Below, piece by piece: positions 18,168 through 26,821 of a DNA stretch of 64,000 bases (positions are counted from its first letter, which is position 1; the number at the start of each line of letters is the position of its first letter). The notes below the pieces were generated by a model that searched no databases, was not told the DNA's origin, and was given only the letters and a program-made list of their open reading frames with translations. Origin of the DNA: Marinifilaceae bacterium (GTDB lineage: Bacteria; Bacteroidota; Bacteroidia; Bacteroidales; Marinifilaceae). The DNA lies in assembly GCA_025210485.1 (NCBI GenBank), contig JAOARN010000124.1, forward strand, positions 91,176 through 155,175, written 5' to 3'. Both the position numbers and the translations under genes were made by a program.

Positions 18168-18357
18168 ATAAATAAAATACAACAAATACCTAAAGAAAAA
18201 GGTAGCAAACAGATTTGCTTAGCTGAAAAACTAGGGGGAGAACTATAATATGATAAACTCTTATGTTCAGAACAGACAGCAAGCTGGATTGGTGATTTTA
18301 TTTAAATTTACAGAAATATTAGAAGTTAAACCAAAGGATTTACTAAAGGACAAATAA
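18168..18357 (+). pseudogene. frameshifted XRE-type HTH regulator
   Basis: Two frames together read as a Cro/C1-type helix-turn-helix regulator. The first half (18168 to about 18245) gives IPKEKGSKQICLAEKLGG and then a TAA. The second half, in another frame from ATG 18250, gives MINSYVQNRQQAGLVILFKF and ends with EILEVKPKDLLKDK. Intact homologues read through as one protein of about 65 residues. The first half has no ATG. It abuts hsdM with no gap (TAA at 18355-18357, hsdM ATG at 18358). Such regulators commonly precede type I loci in Bacteroidota, so control may have been lost here. The 35-codon second half could still be translated. Confidence 0.7.
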
Positions 18358-19899
18358 ATGACGAGCATAAATCAAAGAGCTGAATTACAAGCTCAAATAT
18401 GGAAAATAGCCAACGATGTGCGTGGCTCGGTAGATGGATGGGATTTCAAACAATTTGTATTGGGAACATTGTTTTACCGATTTATCAGCGAAAACTTTGC
18501 CGACCACTTTAACGACGAGCAAACTGACTATGCATCCTTACCCGATAGTATTATTACTCCCGAGATAAAAGAGGATGCTATCAAAACAAAAGGCTATTTT
18601 ATATACCCTTCTCAGCTTTTTGTGAATATTGCTAATAAAGCAAATGATAACGAAAATCTTAATACCGATCTAGCTGCTATATTTTCTGCTATTGAAAGCT
18701 CAGCCAATGGCTATGCTTCAGAAAGCGATATCAAAGGACTGTTTGCCGATTTTGATACTACTAGCAACCGATTGGGTAATACGGTAGAAAACAAGAACGA
18801 CCGACTTGCCAAAGTAATCAAAGGAGTGGCGGGTCTTAAGCTAGGCAACTTTGAAGACAACCAAATTGACCTATTTGGCGATGCCTATGAATTCCTTATC
18901 TCCAACTATGCTGCCAATGCAGGTAAGTCGGGCGGTGAGTTTTTTACTCCGCAATCTGTCTCTAAGCTAATTGCCCAATTGGCTATGCACAAGCAAACTA
19001 CGGTAAATAAAATATACGACCCTGCCGCTGGCTCGGGTTCATTGCTATTGCAAGCCAAAAAGCAATTTGACGACCATATTATAGAAGATGGTTTTTATGG
19101 ACAAGAGATAAACCATACCACCTATAATCTGGCTCGTATGAATATGTTCTTGCACAATATCAATTACGATAAATTTGAAATAAAATTAGGCGATACACTT
19201 ATAGCTCCCGAATTAGGTGACCATAAACCCTTTGATGCCATAGTATCCAATCCGCCCTATTCGGTCAAATGGATTGGTAGCGACGACACTACTTTAATCA
19301 ACGACGATAGGTTTGCTCCTGCAGGGGTGTTGGCTCCTAAATCCAAAGCCGATTTTGCTTTTGTACTCCATGCGCTTAGTTATTTGAGTAGCAAGGGACG
19401 TGCTGCCATTGTTTGTTTTCCAGGTATTTTTTACCGTGGCGGTGCCGAGCAGAAAATACGTAAATACTTAGTAGATAATAACCATGTAGAAACGGTAATC
19501 TCACTTGCGCCCAATCTATTCTTTGGTACTTCTATTGCGGTCAATATCTTGGTACTTTCTAAAAGTAAAACCGAAAATAAAACCCAATTTATAGATGCCA
19601 GTGGCGAAGATTTTTTCAAAAAAGAGACCAATAATAATGTATTAGAGCCAAAGCACATTGAAGAGATTATGCAAATCTTCGACTCTAAGGAAGAGCTAGA
19701 CTATGTAGCCACTACTATAGACAATGACAAGATTGCCGAAAACGACTACAATCTTTCGGTTAGCTCCTATGTAGAGGCAAAGGACACACGCGAAGTGATT
19801 GATATAGTAGAGCTAAATAAGGAGATAGCTACTACAGTGAGTAAAATTGATAAGCTACGTAGTAGTATTGACGAAATTGTAAAAGAAATTGAATTATGA
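18358..19899 (+). CDS. hsdM: type I restriction-modification DNA methyltransferase subunit
   Basis: A 513-residue N6-adenine methyltransferase that modifies the recognition site with HsdS and forms the restriction complex with HsdR. It has an HsdM_N helical domain (about 8-150), [17 protein letters not shown] (193-209), SAM motif I DPAAGSGS (221-228) and catalytic motif IV NPPY (298-301). The C-terminal coiled region ([16 protein letters not shown]) would contact HsdS. It overlaps rhuM by 4 bp (ATGA), showing a tight operon. Codon and base usage is less AT-rich than the flanking core genes, consistent with acquisition. Confidence 0.97.
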   Translation: MTSINQRAELQAQIWKIANDVRGSVDGWDFKQFVLGTLFYRFISENFADHFNDEQTDYASLPDSIITPEIKEDAIKTKGYFIYPSQLFVNIANKANDNENLNTDLAAIFSAIESSANGYASESDIKGLFADFDTTSNRLGNTVENKNDRLAKVIKGVAGLKLGNFEDNQIDLFGDAYEFLISNYAANAGKSGGEFFTPQSVSKLIAQLAMHKQTTVNKIYDPAAGSGSLLLQAKKQFDDHIIEDGFYGQEINHTTYNLARMNMFLHNINYDKFEIKLGDTLIAPELGDHKPFDAIVSNPPYSVKWIGSDDTTLINDDRFAPAGVLAPKSKADFAFVLHALSYLSSKGRAAIVCFPGIFYRGGAEQKIRKYLVDNNHVETVISLAPNLFFGTSIAVNILVLSKSKTENKTQFIDASGEDFFKKETNNNVLEPKHIEEIMQIFDSKEELDYVATTIDNDKIAENDYNLSVSSYVEAKDTREVIDIVELNKEIATTVSKIDKLRSSIDEIVKEIEL

Positions 19900-20909
19900 G
19901 AGAAGAGATAAAAGGGAATATTGTAATATATCAATCTAGCGATGGGGTTAGTAAAATTGACGTTAGGCTAGAAGATGAAAATGTATGGCTCTCGCAACAA
20001 CAGATGGCAGAGCTTTATCAGTCATCAAGAACAAACGTAGTAGAACATATTAAGAATATTTATGAAGAAGGCGAGTTAGATAAAAAATCAACCTGTCGGA
20101 ATTTCCGACAAGTTCGATTAGAGGGAAATCGTAATGTGCAGCGAGACATCCCCTCCTACAACCTCGATATGATTATCTCACTGGGTTACAGAATAAAATC
20201 GGGCATTGCCACAAAATTTCGCATCTGGGCTACAGAACGCCTTAAAGAATACATCATAAAAGGTTTTACAATGGACGATGAGCGTCTTAAAAACCTTGGA
20301 GGTGGTAATTACTGGAAAGAATTACTAAACCGTATTCGTGAAATTCGCTCTAGCGAAAAGGTGATGTACCGCCAAGTGTTAGACCTATATGCTACAGCTA
20401 CCGACTACGACCCCAAGAGTGATAACAGCCTATTGTTCTTTAAAATTGTACAAAATAAACTGCACTATGCAGCCCACGGACACACAGCCAGCGAGGTAAT
20501 CTATCTGCGTGTAGATAGTGATAAACCCTTTGCTGGTTTAACCAACTTTAAAGGCAATGAACCTTCACAAGCCGAAGCCATTATCGCTAAAAACTTTCTG
20601 GAAGAAAAAGAGCTTAAAGTACTTAATAACTTGGTAGCGGCATATTTTGACTTGGCAGAACTGAACGCCATTGAAGAAAGAGAGATGCGCATGGAAGATT
20701 TTGTACGTGAGTTGGATAATATCTTATCATCTACAGGACGTAAAGTACTTGATGATGCAGGCAAAATATCGAGCAAGCAAGCCAAAGAAAAAGCCGTAAA
20801 AGAATACAAAAAATACAAAGCCAAAACCCTTAGTGCTGTAGAAAAAGACTATTTGGAGAACATATCGGTTTTGGAGAAAAAAGCTAAAAAAGGGAGTCGT
20901 AAGAATTGA
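19896..20909 (+). CDS. RhuM-family protein
   Basis: A 337-residue protein of the RhuM (virulence-associated RhuM) family. It has an N-terminal DNA-binding-like region ([20 protein letters not shown], then [11 protein letters not shown]), the central [20 protein letters not shown] and a helical C-terminal domain with [16 protein letters not shown]. Members occur often inside type I restriction loci and near mobile elements, but no molecular function is established. It overlaps hsdM by 4 bp and is probably cotranslated. The Cys-containing TCRNFRQVR segment in the middle is typical of the family. Confidence 0.85.
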   Translation: MREEIKGNIVIYQSSDGVSKIDVRLEDENVWLSQQQMAELYQSSRTNVVEHIKNIYEEGELDKKSTCRNFRQVRLEGNRNVQRDIPSYNLDMIISLGYRIKSGIATKFRIWATERLKEYIIKGFTMDDERLKNLGGGNYWKELLNRIREIRSSEKVMYRQVLDLYATATDYDPKSDNSLLFFKIVQNKLHYAAHGHTASEVIYLRVDSDKPFAGLTNFKGNEPSQAEAIIAKNFLEEKELKVLNNLVAAYFDLAELNAIEEREMRMEDFVRELDNILSSTGRKVLDDAGKISSKQAKEKAVKEYKKYKAKTLSAVEKDYLENISVLEKKAKKGSRKN

Positions 20910-21020
20910 GAATGATTAATTGATAATGGAGAATGATTAATGGTGAATTGATAATGATTAATTGAGAATGGAGAATGGAGAATGGAGAATGATTAATTGA
21001 TAACTAATAATTAATGGTGA
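20906..21020. repeat. low-complexity repeats of GAGAATG / ATTAATTGATAATG
   Basis: This gap consists almost wholly of short direct repeats: GAGAATG, ATTAATTGATAATG and a triple AATGGAG. Similar units recur at 21395-21470 in the 5' end of hsdS. Such repeats are prone to slippage. No gene is seen in the gap. Confidence 0.85.
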
Positions 21021-21371
21021 ATGAAGGAGAATGTAGTGAAAAATAAATCGTTTAATTTTGCTTTGAGAATAGTAAAGCTTTCTAAGTATCTACGGAATGA
21101 TAAAAGGGAGTTTGTAATCAGCAATCAAGTTCTGCGCAGTGGTACGGCTATTGGGGCTTTGATTCGTGAAGCTGAACATGCTGAAAGCAAAGCCGATTTT
21201 ATTCATAAATTGAGTATAGCACTAAAAGAGGCAAATGAAACAGATTATTGGATAGAACTACTCTATCAATCGGATGAGATAGAGGATAGTGCCTACAAAT
21301 CCATTCATCTCGAAGTTCAAGAAATCATTAAATTACTGGTATCCATTGTTAAATCATCAAAACAGAACTAA
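21021..21371 (+). CDS. four-helix bundle protein (23S rRNA IVS-type)
   Basis: A 116-residue helical protein matching the four-helix bundle family first noted in 23S rRNA intervening sequences and related to the Avd protein of diversity-generating retroelements. Visible blocks are FNFALRIVKLSKYL, SNQVLRSGTAIGALIREAE and KLSIALKEANETDYWIELLY, which are the family hallmarks. Free-standing copies are frequent in Bacteroidota restriction and surface-polysaccharide loci. No rRNA or reverse transcriptase is nearby. It lies 2 bp before hsdS. Its role is unknown; nucleic-acid binding is suggested by the family. Confidence 0.85.
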   Translation: MKENVVKNKSFNFALRIVKLSKYLRNDKREFVISNQVLRSGTAIGALIREAEHAESKADFIHKLSIALKEANETDYWIELLYQSDEIEDSAYKSIHLEVQEIIKLLVSIVKSSKQN

Positions 21372-21373
21372 AT

Positions 21374-22630
21374 ATGAAAAAAATAAATAAATCAATTGAT
21401 AATGAAGAATTTTTAATTGATAATGGAGAATTAAAAATGGAGAATTCTCAATTCTCAACTCTCAATTCTCAATTGACTAAGGTGGAATGGAAAACGCTGG
21501 GGGAAGTGGCGGAGATCTACGGAGGTCTTAAAAGTAAAAGCAAGAAAGATTTTGAAAATGGGAATGCTAAATATATCTCATATAAGAACATATTTAATAA
21601 TATTGATGTAAAATTCGATGATTTAGATTTAGTTAAAATCAATGAGAATGAAAATCAGTATGAAGTAAAATATGGAGATGTTTTATTTACTGGTTCTTCT
21701 GAAATTGCCAATGAAGCAGGGATGTCTTCAGCCGTTACTACTAAAAATATAAATAACATTTATTTAAATAGTTTTTCTTTTGGACTTAGATTTAATGATG
21801 ATATTGATTTAATACCTGAATTTACAAAGTACTTGTTCCGTTGTGGTTATATGAGAAAAGAAATTGCTCGAACTGCAAGTGGAGTGACTAGATTTAATGT
21901 TTCAAAAGCTAGATTTAAAAAACTCCAAATCCCCATCCCGCCGCTTTCGGTACAAGAAGAAATTGTGCGTATTCTCGATTCTTTTACCGAGCTTACAGCG
22001 GAGCTTACAGCGGAGCTTACAGCCGAGCTTACAGCGAGAAAAAAGCAGTATAGCTATTATAGGGAGCAATTGCTTAGCTTTGAACCACAGATAAACGCAG
22101 ATAAACACGGATTTCAGGTAGAATGGAAAACGCTTGGGGAAGTTGCTAACATAAAGAATGGAAAAGATTGGAAAAAATTAAATAAAGGAAATGTTCCAGT
22201 TTATGGCACGGGTGGTATAATGGGCTATGTTGATACTTTCGTATATGATAAACCAACTGTACTAATCCCGAGGAAAGGTTCAATTAGCAATATCTTTTAC
22301 GTAGAAAATCCATTTTGGAATGTAGATACAATATATTACACTATAATAGACTCAAAAAAGATGATTCCAAAATACTTTTACTATTTTATGAGTACTTTGG
22401 ATTTAATGAAATTAGATACTGGTTCAGGAAGACCTAGCTTAACACAGGCAATTTTAAATCAAATCCAAATCCCCATCCCAGCACTAGCTGAGCAGGAGCG
22501 TATTGTATCTATTTTAGATAAATTTGATACCTTAACAGCGTCCATTAGTGAGGGATTGCCAAGGGAGATAGAATTAAGGCAAAAACAATATGAATATTAT
22601 AGAGATAAATTATTAACATTCCCAAAATAA
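21374..22630 (+). CDS. hsdS: type I restriction specificity subunit
   Basis: A 418-residue HsdS with two target-recognition domains, each opening with a similar motif (VEWKTLGEVAEI near 38, VEWKTLGEVANI near 253). Each closes with a conserved helix (QIPIPPLSVQEEIVRILDSF, QIPIPALAEQERIVSILDKF). Between the halves are four ELTA repeats at about 206-221, the spacer that sets the gap in the bipartite target. The ATG at 21374 is used, but the first 35 residues are translated low-complexity repeat, so the Met at 21437 (MENSQFS) is an alternative start. A 3' stretch at 22082-22116 encoding QINADKHGF looks like an inserted intergenic repeat. Confidence 0.95.
   Translation: MKKINKSIDNEEFLIDNGELKMENSQFSTLNSQLTKVEWKTLGEVAEIYGGLKSKSKKDFENGNAKYISYKNIFNNIDVKFDDLDLVKINENENQYEVKYGDVLFTGSSEIANEAGMSSAVTTKNINNIYLNSFSFGLRFNDDIDLIPEFTKYLFRCGYMRKEIARTASGVTRFNVSKARFKKLQIPIPPLSVQEEIVRILDSFTELTAELTAELTAELTARKKQYSYYREQLLSFEPQINADKHGFQVEWKTLGEVANIKNGKDWKKLNKGNVPVYGTGGIMGYVDTFVYDKPTVLIPRKGSISNIFYVENPFWNVDTIYYTIIDSKKMIPKYFYYFMSTLDLMKLDTGSGRPSLTQAILNQIQIPIPALAEQERIVSILDKFDTLTASISEGLPREIELRQKQYEYYRDKLLTFPK
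21989..22036 (+). repeat. four tandem 12-bp repeats encoding ELTA (TAEL) in hsdS
   Basis: Units of GAGCTTACAGCG occupy 21989-22000, 22001-22012, 22013-22024 (last base C, silent) and 22025-22036. In EcoR124I and its variant, two or three copies of TAEL change the DNA target by one base in the spacer. The near-identical copies imply recent expansion and slippage potential. Confidence 0.95.
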
Positions 22631-22648
22631 TATAAGGGCGCATTGTAC

Positions 22649-22682
22649 GGGCAGACCTACGTGTCTGCCCTTGTGTCTGCCC
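22649..22682. repeat. REP-like palindrome upstream of the transposase
   Basis: GGGCAGACCTACGTGTCTGC at 22649 onward forms an 8-bp stem (GGGCAGAC with GTCTGCCC at 22663-22670) around a short loop. An extra half-copy (TGTCTGCCC) follows to 22682. It lies between hsdS and the RAYT start, a usual location for the REP partner of a RAYT. Confidence 0.85.
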
Positions 22683-22714
22683 TAACACCAATTTTTAACA
22701 AAAACCCAATTCCC

Positions 22715-23428
22715 ATGAACAAATACAATCCAAATATTCACCATCGCAAATCCATCCGATTGAAAGGATACGATTATTCGCAAAAAGGAATGTATTTTAT
22801 TACCATTTGCACCCAAAACCGCAAACATTTATTCGGCGAAATCCCCGTACGGGCAAATATCGTACGGGCAGACCTGCGTGTCTGCCCAATGCGTGTCTGC
22901 CCAAATGATTCCCCAATAATGCAATTAAACCACGCAGGAACAATGGTAAAAAAATGGTATTACGAATTGGAAAACAAATTCAACGATATAAAATGCCATG
23001 AAATAATTATCATGCCCAACCATATCCATTTCATCATCGAAAACGTAGGGGCAGACCTGCGTGTCTGCCCCAATGATTCGGGCGAACACGCCATATCGGG
23101 CGATTCCCAAAATAAATCGGGCGAACACCCGATATTGGGCGAACACATAGGTTCGCCCCTACGTGATATTTTGCAATGGTTTAAAACGATGACGACCAAT
23201 GAATATATTCGGGGTGTTAAAAATGGGAAATATCCTCGTTTTGAAAAACGCATTTGGCAACGCAATTATTGGGAACACATTATTCGTAATGAAAATGAAT
23301 ACAAACGAATTGCGCAATATATTATTGACAACCCTAAAAAATGGCAATCTGATAGATTAAATAATGGCGACGGTAATGTAATTTCAGAACCGCAATCAAC
23401 CTACAATTATAAACCTTGGATGGTATAA
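22715..23428 (+). CDS. REP-associated tyrosine transposase (RAYT, Y1 family)
   Basis: A 237-residue IS200/IS605-like Y1 transposase. The N-terminus YDYSQKGMYFITICTQNR, the HUH motif IIMPNHIHFII and the tail YWEHIIRNENEYKRIAQYII (candidate catalytic Tyr) are diagnostic of RAYTs, which mobilise REP sequences. I start it at the ATG at 22715; the in-frame Met at 22643 lies inside a REP palindrome and adds 24 non-family residues. The chain is longer than usual because in-frame palindromes encode inserts such as VRADLRVCP and GADLRVCPNDSGEH. It separates hsdS from hsdR on the same strand. Confidence 0.9.
   Translation: MNKYNPNIHHRKSIRLKGYDYSQKGMYFITICTQNRKHLFGEIPVRANIVRADLRVCPMRVCPNDSPIMQLNHAGTMVKKWYYELENKFNDIKCHEIIIMPNHIHFIIENVGADLRVCPNDSGEHAISGDSQNKSGEHPILGEHIGSPLRDILQWFKTMTTNEYIRGVKNGKYPRFEKRIWQRNYWEHIIRNENEYKRIAQYIIDNPKKWQSDRLNNGDGNVISEPQSTYNYKPWMV
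22866..22902. repeat. REP-like palindrome inside the RAYT gene (1)
   Basis: GGGCAGAC (22866) pairs with GTCTGCCC (ending 22887), followed by a duplicate half GCGTGTCTGCCC at 22891-22902. It is read in frame as RADLRVCPMRVCP between the conserved LFGEI and MQLNHAG blocks of the transposase. Confidence 0.85.
23048..23160. repeat. cluster of REP-like palindromes inside the RAYT gene (2)
   Basis: A GGGGCAGAC/GTCTGCCCC palindrome lies at 23048-23071. It is followed by three GGGCGAACAC-type copies and a second palindrome class, GGGCGAAC/GTTCGCCC, at 23137-23158. All remain in the transposase reading frame, between the FIIENV and PLRDILQWF blocks. Confidence 0.85.
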
Positions 23429-23463
23429 TTTAAACAACATCCTTTTCATCTTTAATCAATACT

Positions 23464-26400
23464 ATGTCAACATACAAATCAATAGCAGAATCTAATAATT
23501 TCATTATTCTTGACAAGTTCAAGAAATATAATGAAGCGCACGAGCCAGAAACAGCTTATCAGACCGAAGCAGGCTTAGAAAAAGAATTTATTCAAGACTT
23601 AATCAATCAAGGCTATGAATACATTCCACAGCTTACTACACCACAGGCTATGCTTGCCAATGTTCGTGTGCAGTTGCAAGCACTTAATAATTGTAGCTTT
23701 ACCGATGCTGAATGGAATCGTTTTGTTGAAGAATACCTCGATAAGGCCAGCGATACCATTATAGATAAAACCCGCAAGATACAAGACAACCATATCTACG
23801 ACTTTAGGTTTGACGACGGACATATTGAGAATATTTATTTGGTAGATAAAAAAAATGTGACTCGCAATAAGCTGCAAGTTATTTCACAATTTGAACAAAC
23901 AGGCACACAAGCCAACCGCTACGATGTGACAATTTTAGTAAATGGACTGCCCTTGGTGCAAATTGAGCTAAAGAAAAGAGGGGTAAACATCCGCGAAGCT
24001 TTCAATCAAGTGCATCGCTATAGCAAAGAGAGTTTTAATAGCGACAATTCATTATTTAAATATCTGCAAATATTTGTGATTTCCAACGGCACCGATAGTC
24101 GCTACTTTGCCAATACTGTAAAGCGAAACAAAAACAGCTACGACTTTACAATGAATTGGGCTAAATCCGATAACACACGAATCGTAGACCTTAAGGATTT
24201 TACCGCTACATTTTTTCAAAAGAATACGATTTTAAATGTATTGCTAAATTATTCGGTATTTGATGTGAGCAATACGCTTTTGATAATGCGTCCTTATCAA
24301 ATAGCAGCTACCGAGCGAATTTTGTGGAAAATCAATTCTGCTTTTCAATCGAAGAATTGGGGCAAACCCGAAAGCGGTGGTTATATATGGCATACCACAG
24401 GATCGGGTAAAACATTGACCAGTTTTAAAGCAGCTCGCTTGGCTACAGCTTTGGAGTTTGTAGACAAAGTATTCTTTGTGGTAGACCGTAAAGATCTCGA
24501 TTTTCAAACCATGAAAGAGTATCAGCGCTTTTCGCCTGATAGTGTAAATGGTTCGGCTAGCACAGCAAAATTGAAAGAAAACATAGAGAAAGATGATAAT
24601 AAAATCATTGTTACCACCATTCAGAAATTGAATAACCTAATGAAAGGCGAAGCTCGTTTGCCAGTGTTCGACAAGCAAGTGGTGTTTATATTTGATGAAT
24701 GTCATCGTTCACAGTTCGGCGAAGCACAAAAGAATATTAAAAAGAAGTTTAAGAGGTACTATCAGTTTGGATTTACAGGAACACCTATATTCCCAGAAAA
24801 TGCATTAGGATCAGAGACTACAGCAAGTGTATTTGGTCATGAATTACACTCCTATGTTATAACCGATGCTATTCGTGATGACAAAGTATTGAAGTTTAAG
24901 GTAGATTACAACGATGTTCGTCCTCAGTTCAAAAGCATAGAAACTGAGCAAGATGAGCTTAAGTTAACGGCTGCTGAAAACAAAAAGGCATTTTTACACC
25001 CTACTCGTATTAGGGAAATATCGCAATATATCCTTAATAATTTTAGGCTTAAAACTCACAGAAATCAAGGCACTAATAATGGCTTTAATGCAATGTTTGC
25101 TGTGAGTAGTGTCGATGCTGCTAAATGCTATTATGAAACTATTAACAAGCTACAAAAAGATAGTGCTAAGCCTTTGAAAATAGCTACTATCTTCTCTTTT
25201 GCTGCTAACGGTGAACAAAACGCCATTGGTGATATTACAGATGAAACTCTTGAACCAAGCGCAATGGATAGTAGCGCAAAAGAGTTTCTAGCAACTGCCA
25301 TAGACGATTACAATGCTATGTTTGGCAGCAATTATGGTGTAGATAGTAAATCATTTCAAAATTACTATACTGATTTAGCCAAACGAGTAAAAAATAAGGA
25401 AATTGACTTATTGATTGTGGTAGGTATGTTCTTAACTGGTTTTGATGCTCCCACACTGAATACACTTTTTGTAGATAAGAATTTGCGATATCATGGGTTG
25501 ATTCAGGCCTACTCGCGCACCAATCGTATTTATGATGCTACCAAAAGTTTTGGAAATATTGTTACTTTCAGAAATTTAGAGCAAAATACCATTGATGCAA
25601 TCACGCTTTTTGGCGATAGTAAAACCAAAAATGTGGTTCTTGAAAAAAGCTATAATGAGTACCTCGAAGGTTTTACCGATATTGCAACAGGCTTGGCACG
25701 CCGAGGTTATATTGAAGTAGTAAAAGACTTAAACGAAAAATTCCCTAATCCAGATGAGATACATACCGAAAAGGACAAGAAGGAATTTGCAAAGATCTTT
25801 GGTGAATACTTGCGTGTAGAAAATATACTGCAAAACTATGATGAGTTTACAAAGCTTAAAACATTGCAATCAATAGATATTACTGATACCGAAGCAGTAG
25901 AAGCTTTCAAAGAAGAACAGTTTGTAAGCGACGAAGAGATCGCAGCAATGCAAGAAATAGAAATGCCTGCTGAGCGTACTGTGCAAGATTATCGCTCTAC
26001 CTATAACGATATTCGTGATTGGCTGCGACGAGAAAAACAAGGCAAAGAAGCCGAAGAATCTGATATTGATTGGGATGATGTTGTGTTTGAAGTTGATTTG
26101 CTAAAATCGCAAGAGATAAACTTAGACTATATTCTCGAACTTATTTTTGAGCATAGCAAGAAGACGAAAAATAAAGCCGACTTAATAGATGAGATTCGCC
26201 GTATTATCCGAACAAGCATTGGCAACAGAGCAAAAGAAAGCTTAGTGATAGATTTCATAAATAATACAGACCTTGATACTATAGAAGACAAATCAAGTAT
26301 TATTGAAGCATTCTTTGATTTTGCCCAAGAAAAGCAGCGAGAAGAAGCAAGTCATTTAATAGTAGATGAAAATTTAAACGAAGAAGCTGCAAAAAGGTAT

Positions 26401-26571
26401 ATCAAAAACTCATTGAAACGTGAATATGCTAGTGAGAACGGTACAGAATTAAATTCTATTTTACCCAAAATGAGTCCATTGAATCCACAATATCTAACTA
26501 AAAAACATACTGTATTTCAGAAGATTCAGGCATTTGTAGATAAGTTTAAAGGAGTTGGAGGTAAAATATAG
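23464..26571 (+). CDS. hsdR: type I restriction endonuclease, motor and nuclease subunit
   Basis: A 1035-residue HsdR. The N-terminal PD-(D/E)xK nuclease is visible as D154 (RYDVTILV) and E168-x-K170 (QIELKKRG). Superfamily 2 helicase motifs follow: the Q-tip region [11 protein letters not shown], Walker A HTTGSGKT (310-317), DECH box (411-414), GFTGTP, and later [15 protein letters not shown] and QAYSRTNR. The C-terminal HsdR-specific helical domain is complete. It translocates DNA and cuts when two complexes collide. All three hsd genes are intact, so the system is probably active. It is closest in style to the EcoR124 (IC) family, in line with the TAEL repeats in HsdS. Confidence 0.97.
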   Translation: MSTYKSIAESNNFIILDKFKKYNEAHEPETAYQTEAGLEKEFIQDLINQGYEYIPQLTTPQAMLANVRVQLQALNNCSFTDAEWNRFVEEYLDKASDTIIDKTRKIQDNHIYDFRFDDGHIENIYLVDKKNVTRNKLQVISQFEQTGTQANRYDVTILVNGLPLVQIELKKRGVNIREAFNQVHRYSKESFNSDNSLFKYLQIFVISNGTDSRYFANTVKRNKNSYDFTMNWAKSDNTRIVDLKDFTATFFQKNTILNVLLNYSVFDVSNTLLIMRPYQIAATERILWKINSAFQSKNWGKPESGGYIWHTTGSGKTLTSFKAARLATALEFVDKVFFVVDRKDLDFQTMKEYQRFSPDSVNGSASTAKLKENIEKDDNKIIVTTIQKLNNLMKGEARLPVFDKQVVFIFDECHRSQFGEAQKNIKKKFKRYYQFGFTGTPIFPENALGSETTASVFGHELHSYVITDAIRDDKVLKFKVDYNDVRPQFKSIETEQDELKLTAAENKKAFLHPTRIREISQYILNNFRLKTHRNQGTNNGFNAMFAVSSVDAAKCYYETINKLQKDSAKPLKIATIFSFAANGEQNAIGDITDETLEPSAMDSSAKEFLATAIDDYNAMFGSNYGVDSKSFQNYYTDLAKRVKNKEIDLLIVVGMFLTGFDAPTLNTLFVDKNLRYHGLIQAYSRTNRIYDATKSFGNIVTFRNLEQNTIDAITLFGDSKTKNVVLEKSYNEYLEGFTDIATGLARRGYIEVVKDLNEKFPNPDEIHTEKDKKEFAKIFGEYLRVENILQNYDEFTKLKTLQSIDITDTEAVEAFKEEQFVSDEEIAAMQEIEMPAERTVQDYRSTYNDIRDWLRREKQGKEAEESDIDWDDVVFEVDLLKSQEINLDYILELIFEHSKKTKNKADLIDEIRRIIRTSIGNRAKESLVIDFINNTDLDTIEDKSSIIEAFFDFAQEKQREEASHLIVDENLNEEAAKRYIKNSLKREYASENGTELNSILPKMSPLNPQYLTKKHTVFQKIQAFVDKFKGVGGKI

Positions 26572-26594
26572 AGTCAACTCATTTTTACATGCAA

Positions 26595-26635
26595 ATTGGC
26601 TAAGGCTGACAGTTCAAATCTAAAGCCTAGCCAAT
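26595..26635. terminator. imperfect hairpin after hsdR
   Basis: ATTGGCTAAGGCT (26595-26607) pairs with AGCCTAGCCAAT (26624-26635) with a one-base bulge, and looser pairing continues outward (TTTACATGC with GCTTGTAAA). It may end the restriction operon. There is no T run, so the terminator role is tentative. The rest of the 250-bp gap to hemH shows nothing recognisable. Confidence 0.5.
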
Positions 26636-26821
26636 GAGCTTGTAAAGTCGACCCTATTTGCCCAAATGGCATTAGGCTTTGTCTATTCTCAAAAAACAAA
26701 ATAAAATTGTATCTCGAATGGAGTTTGGTTCAATCTGTAAACCATATTCTACCTGAACCTGTCTTAGTTATAATATTGCTAGATATTTGCATGGGGCAAT
26801 TGTATATGAACACAGAAGTAT

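Noticed and set aside
21021..21371. Diversity-generating retroelement (Avd-like protein)
   Set aside because: No reverse transcriptase, template repeat or variable repeat is seen nearby; free-standing four-helix bundle genes are common.
22643..22714. N-terminal extension of the RAYT from ATG 22643
   Set aside because: The 24 residues are the translated REP palindrome; family similarity begins at the Met at 22715.
26572..26821. Attachment-site direct repeats flanking the defence island
   Set aside because: I compared the 15.4 kb and 26.6 kb edges by eye and found no convincing direct repeat, tRNA or integrase.
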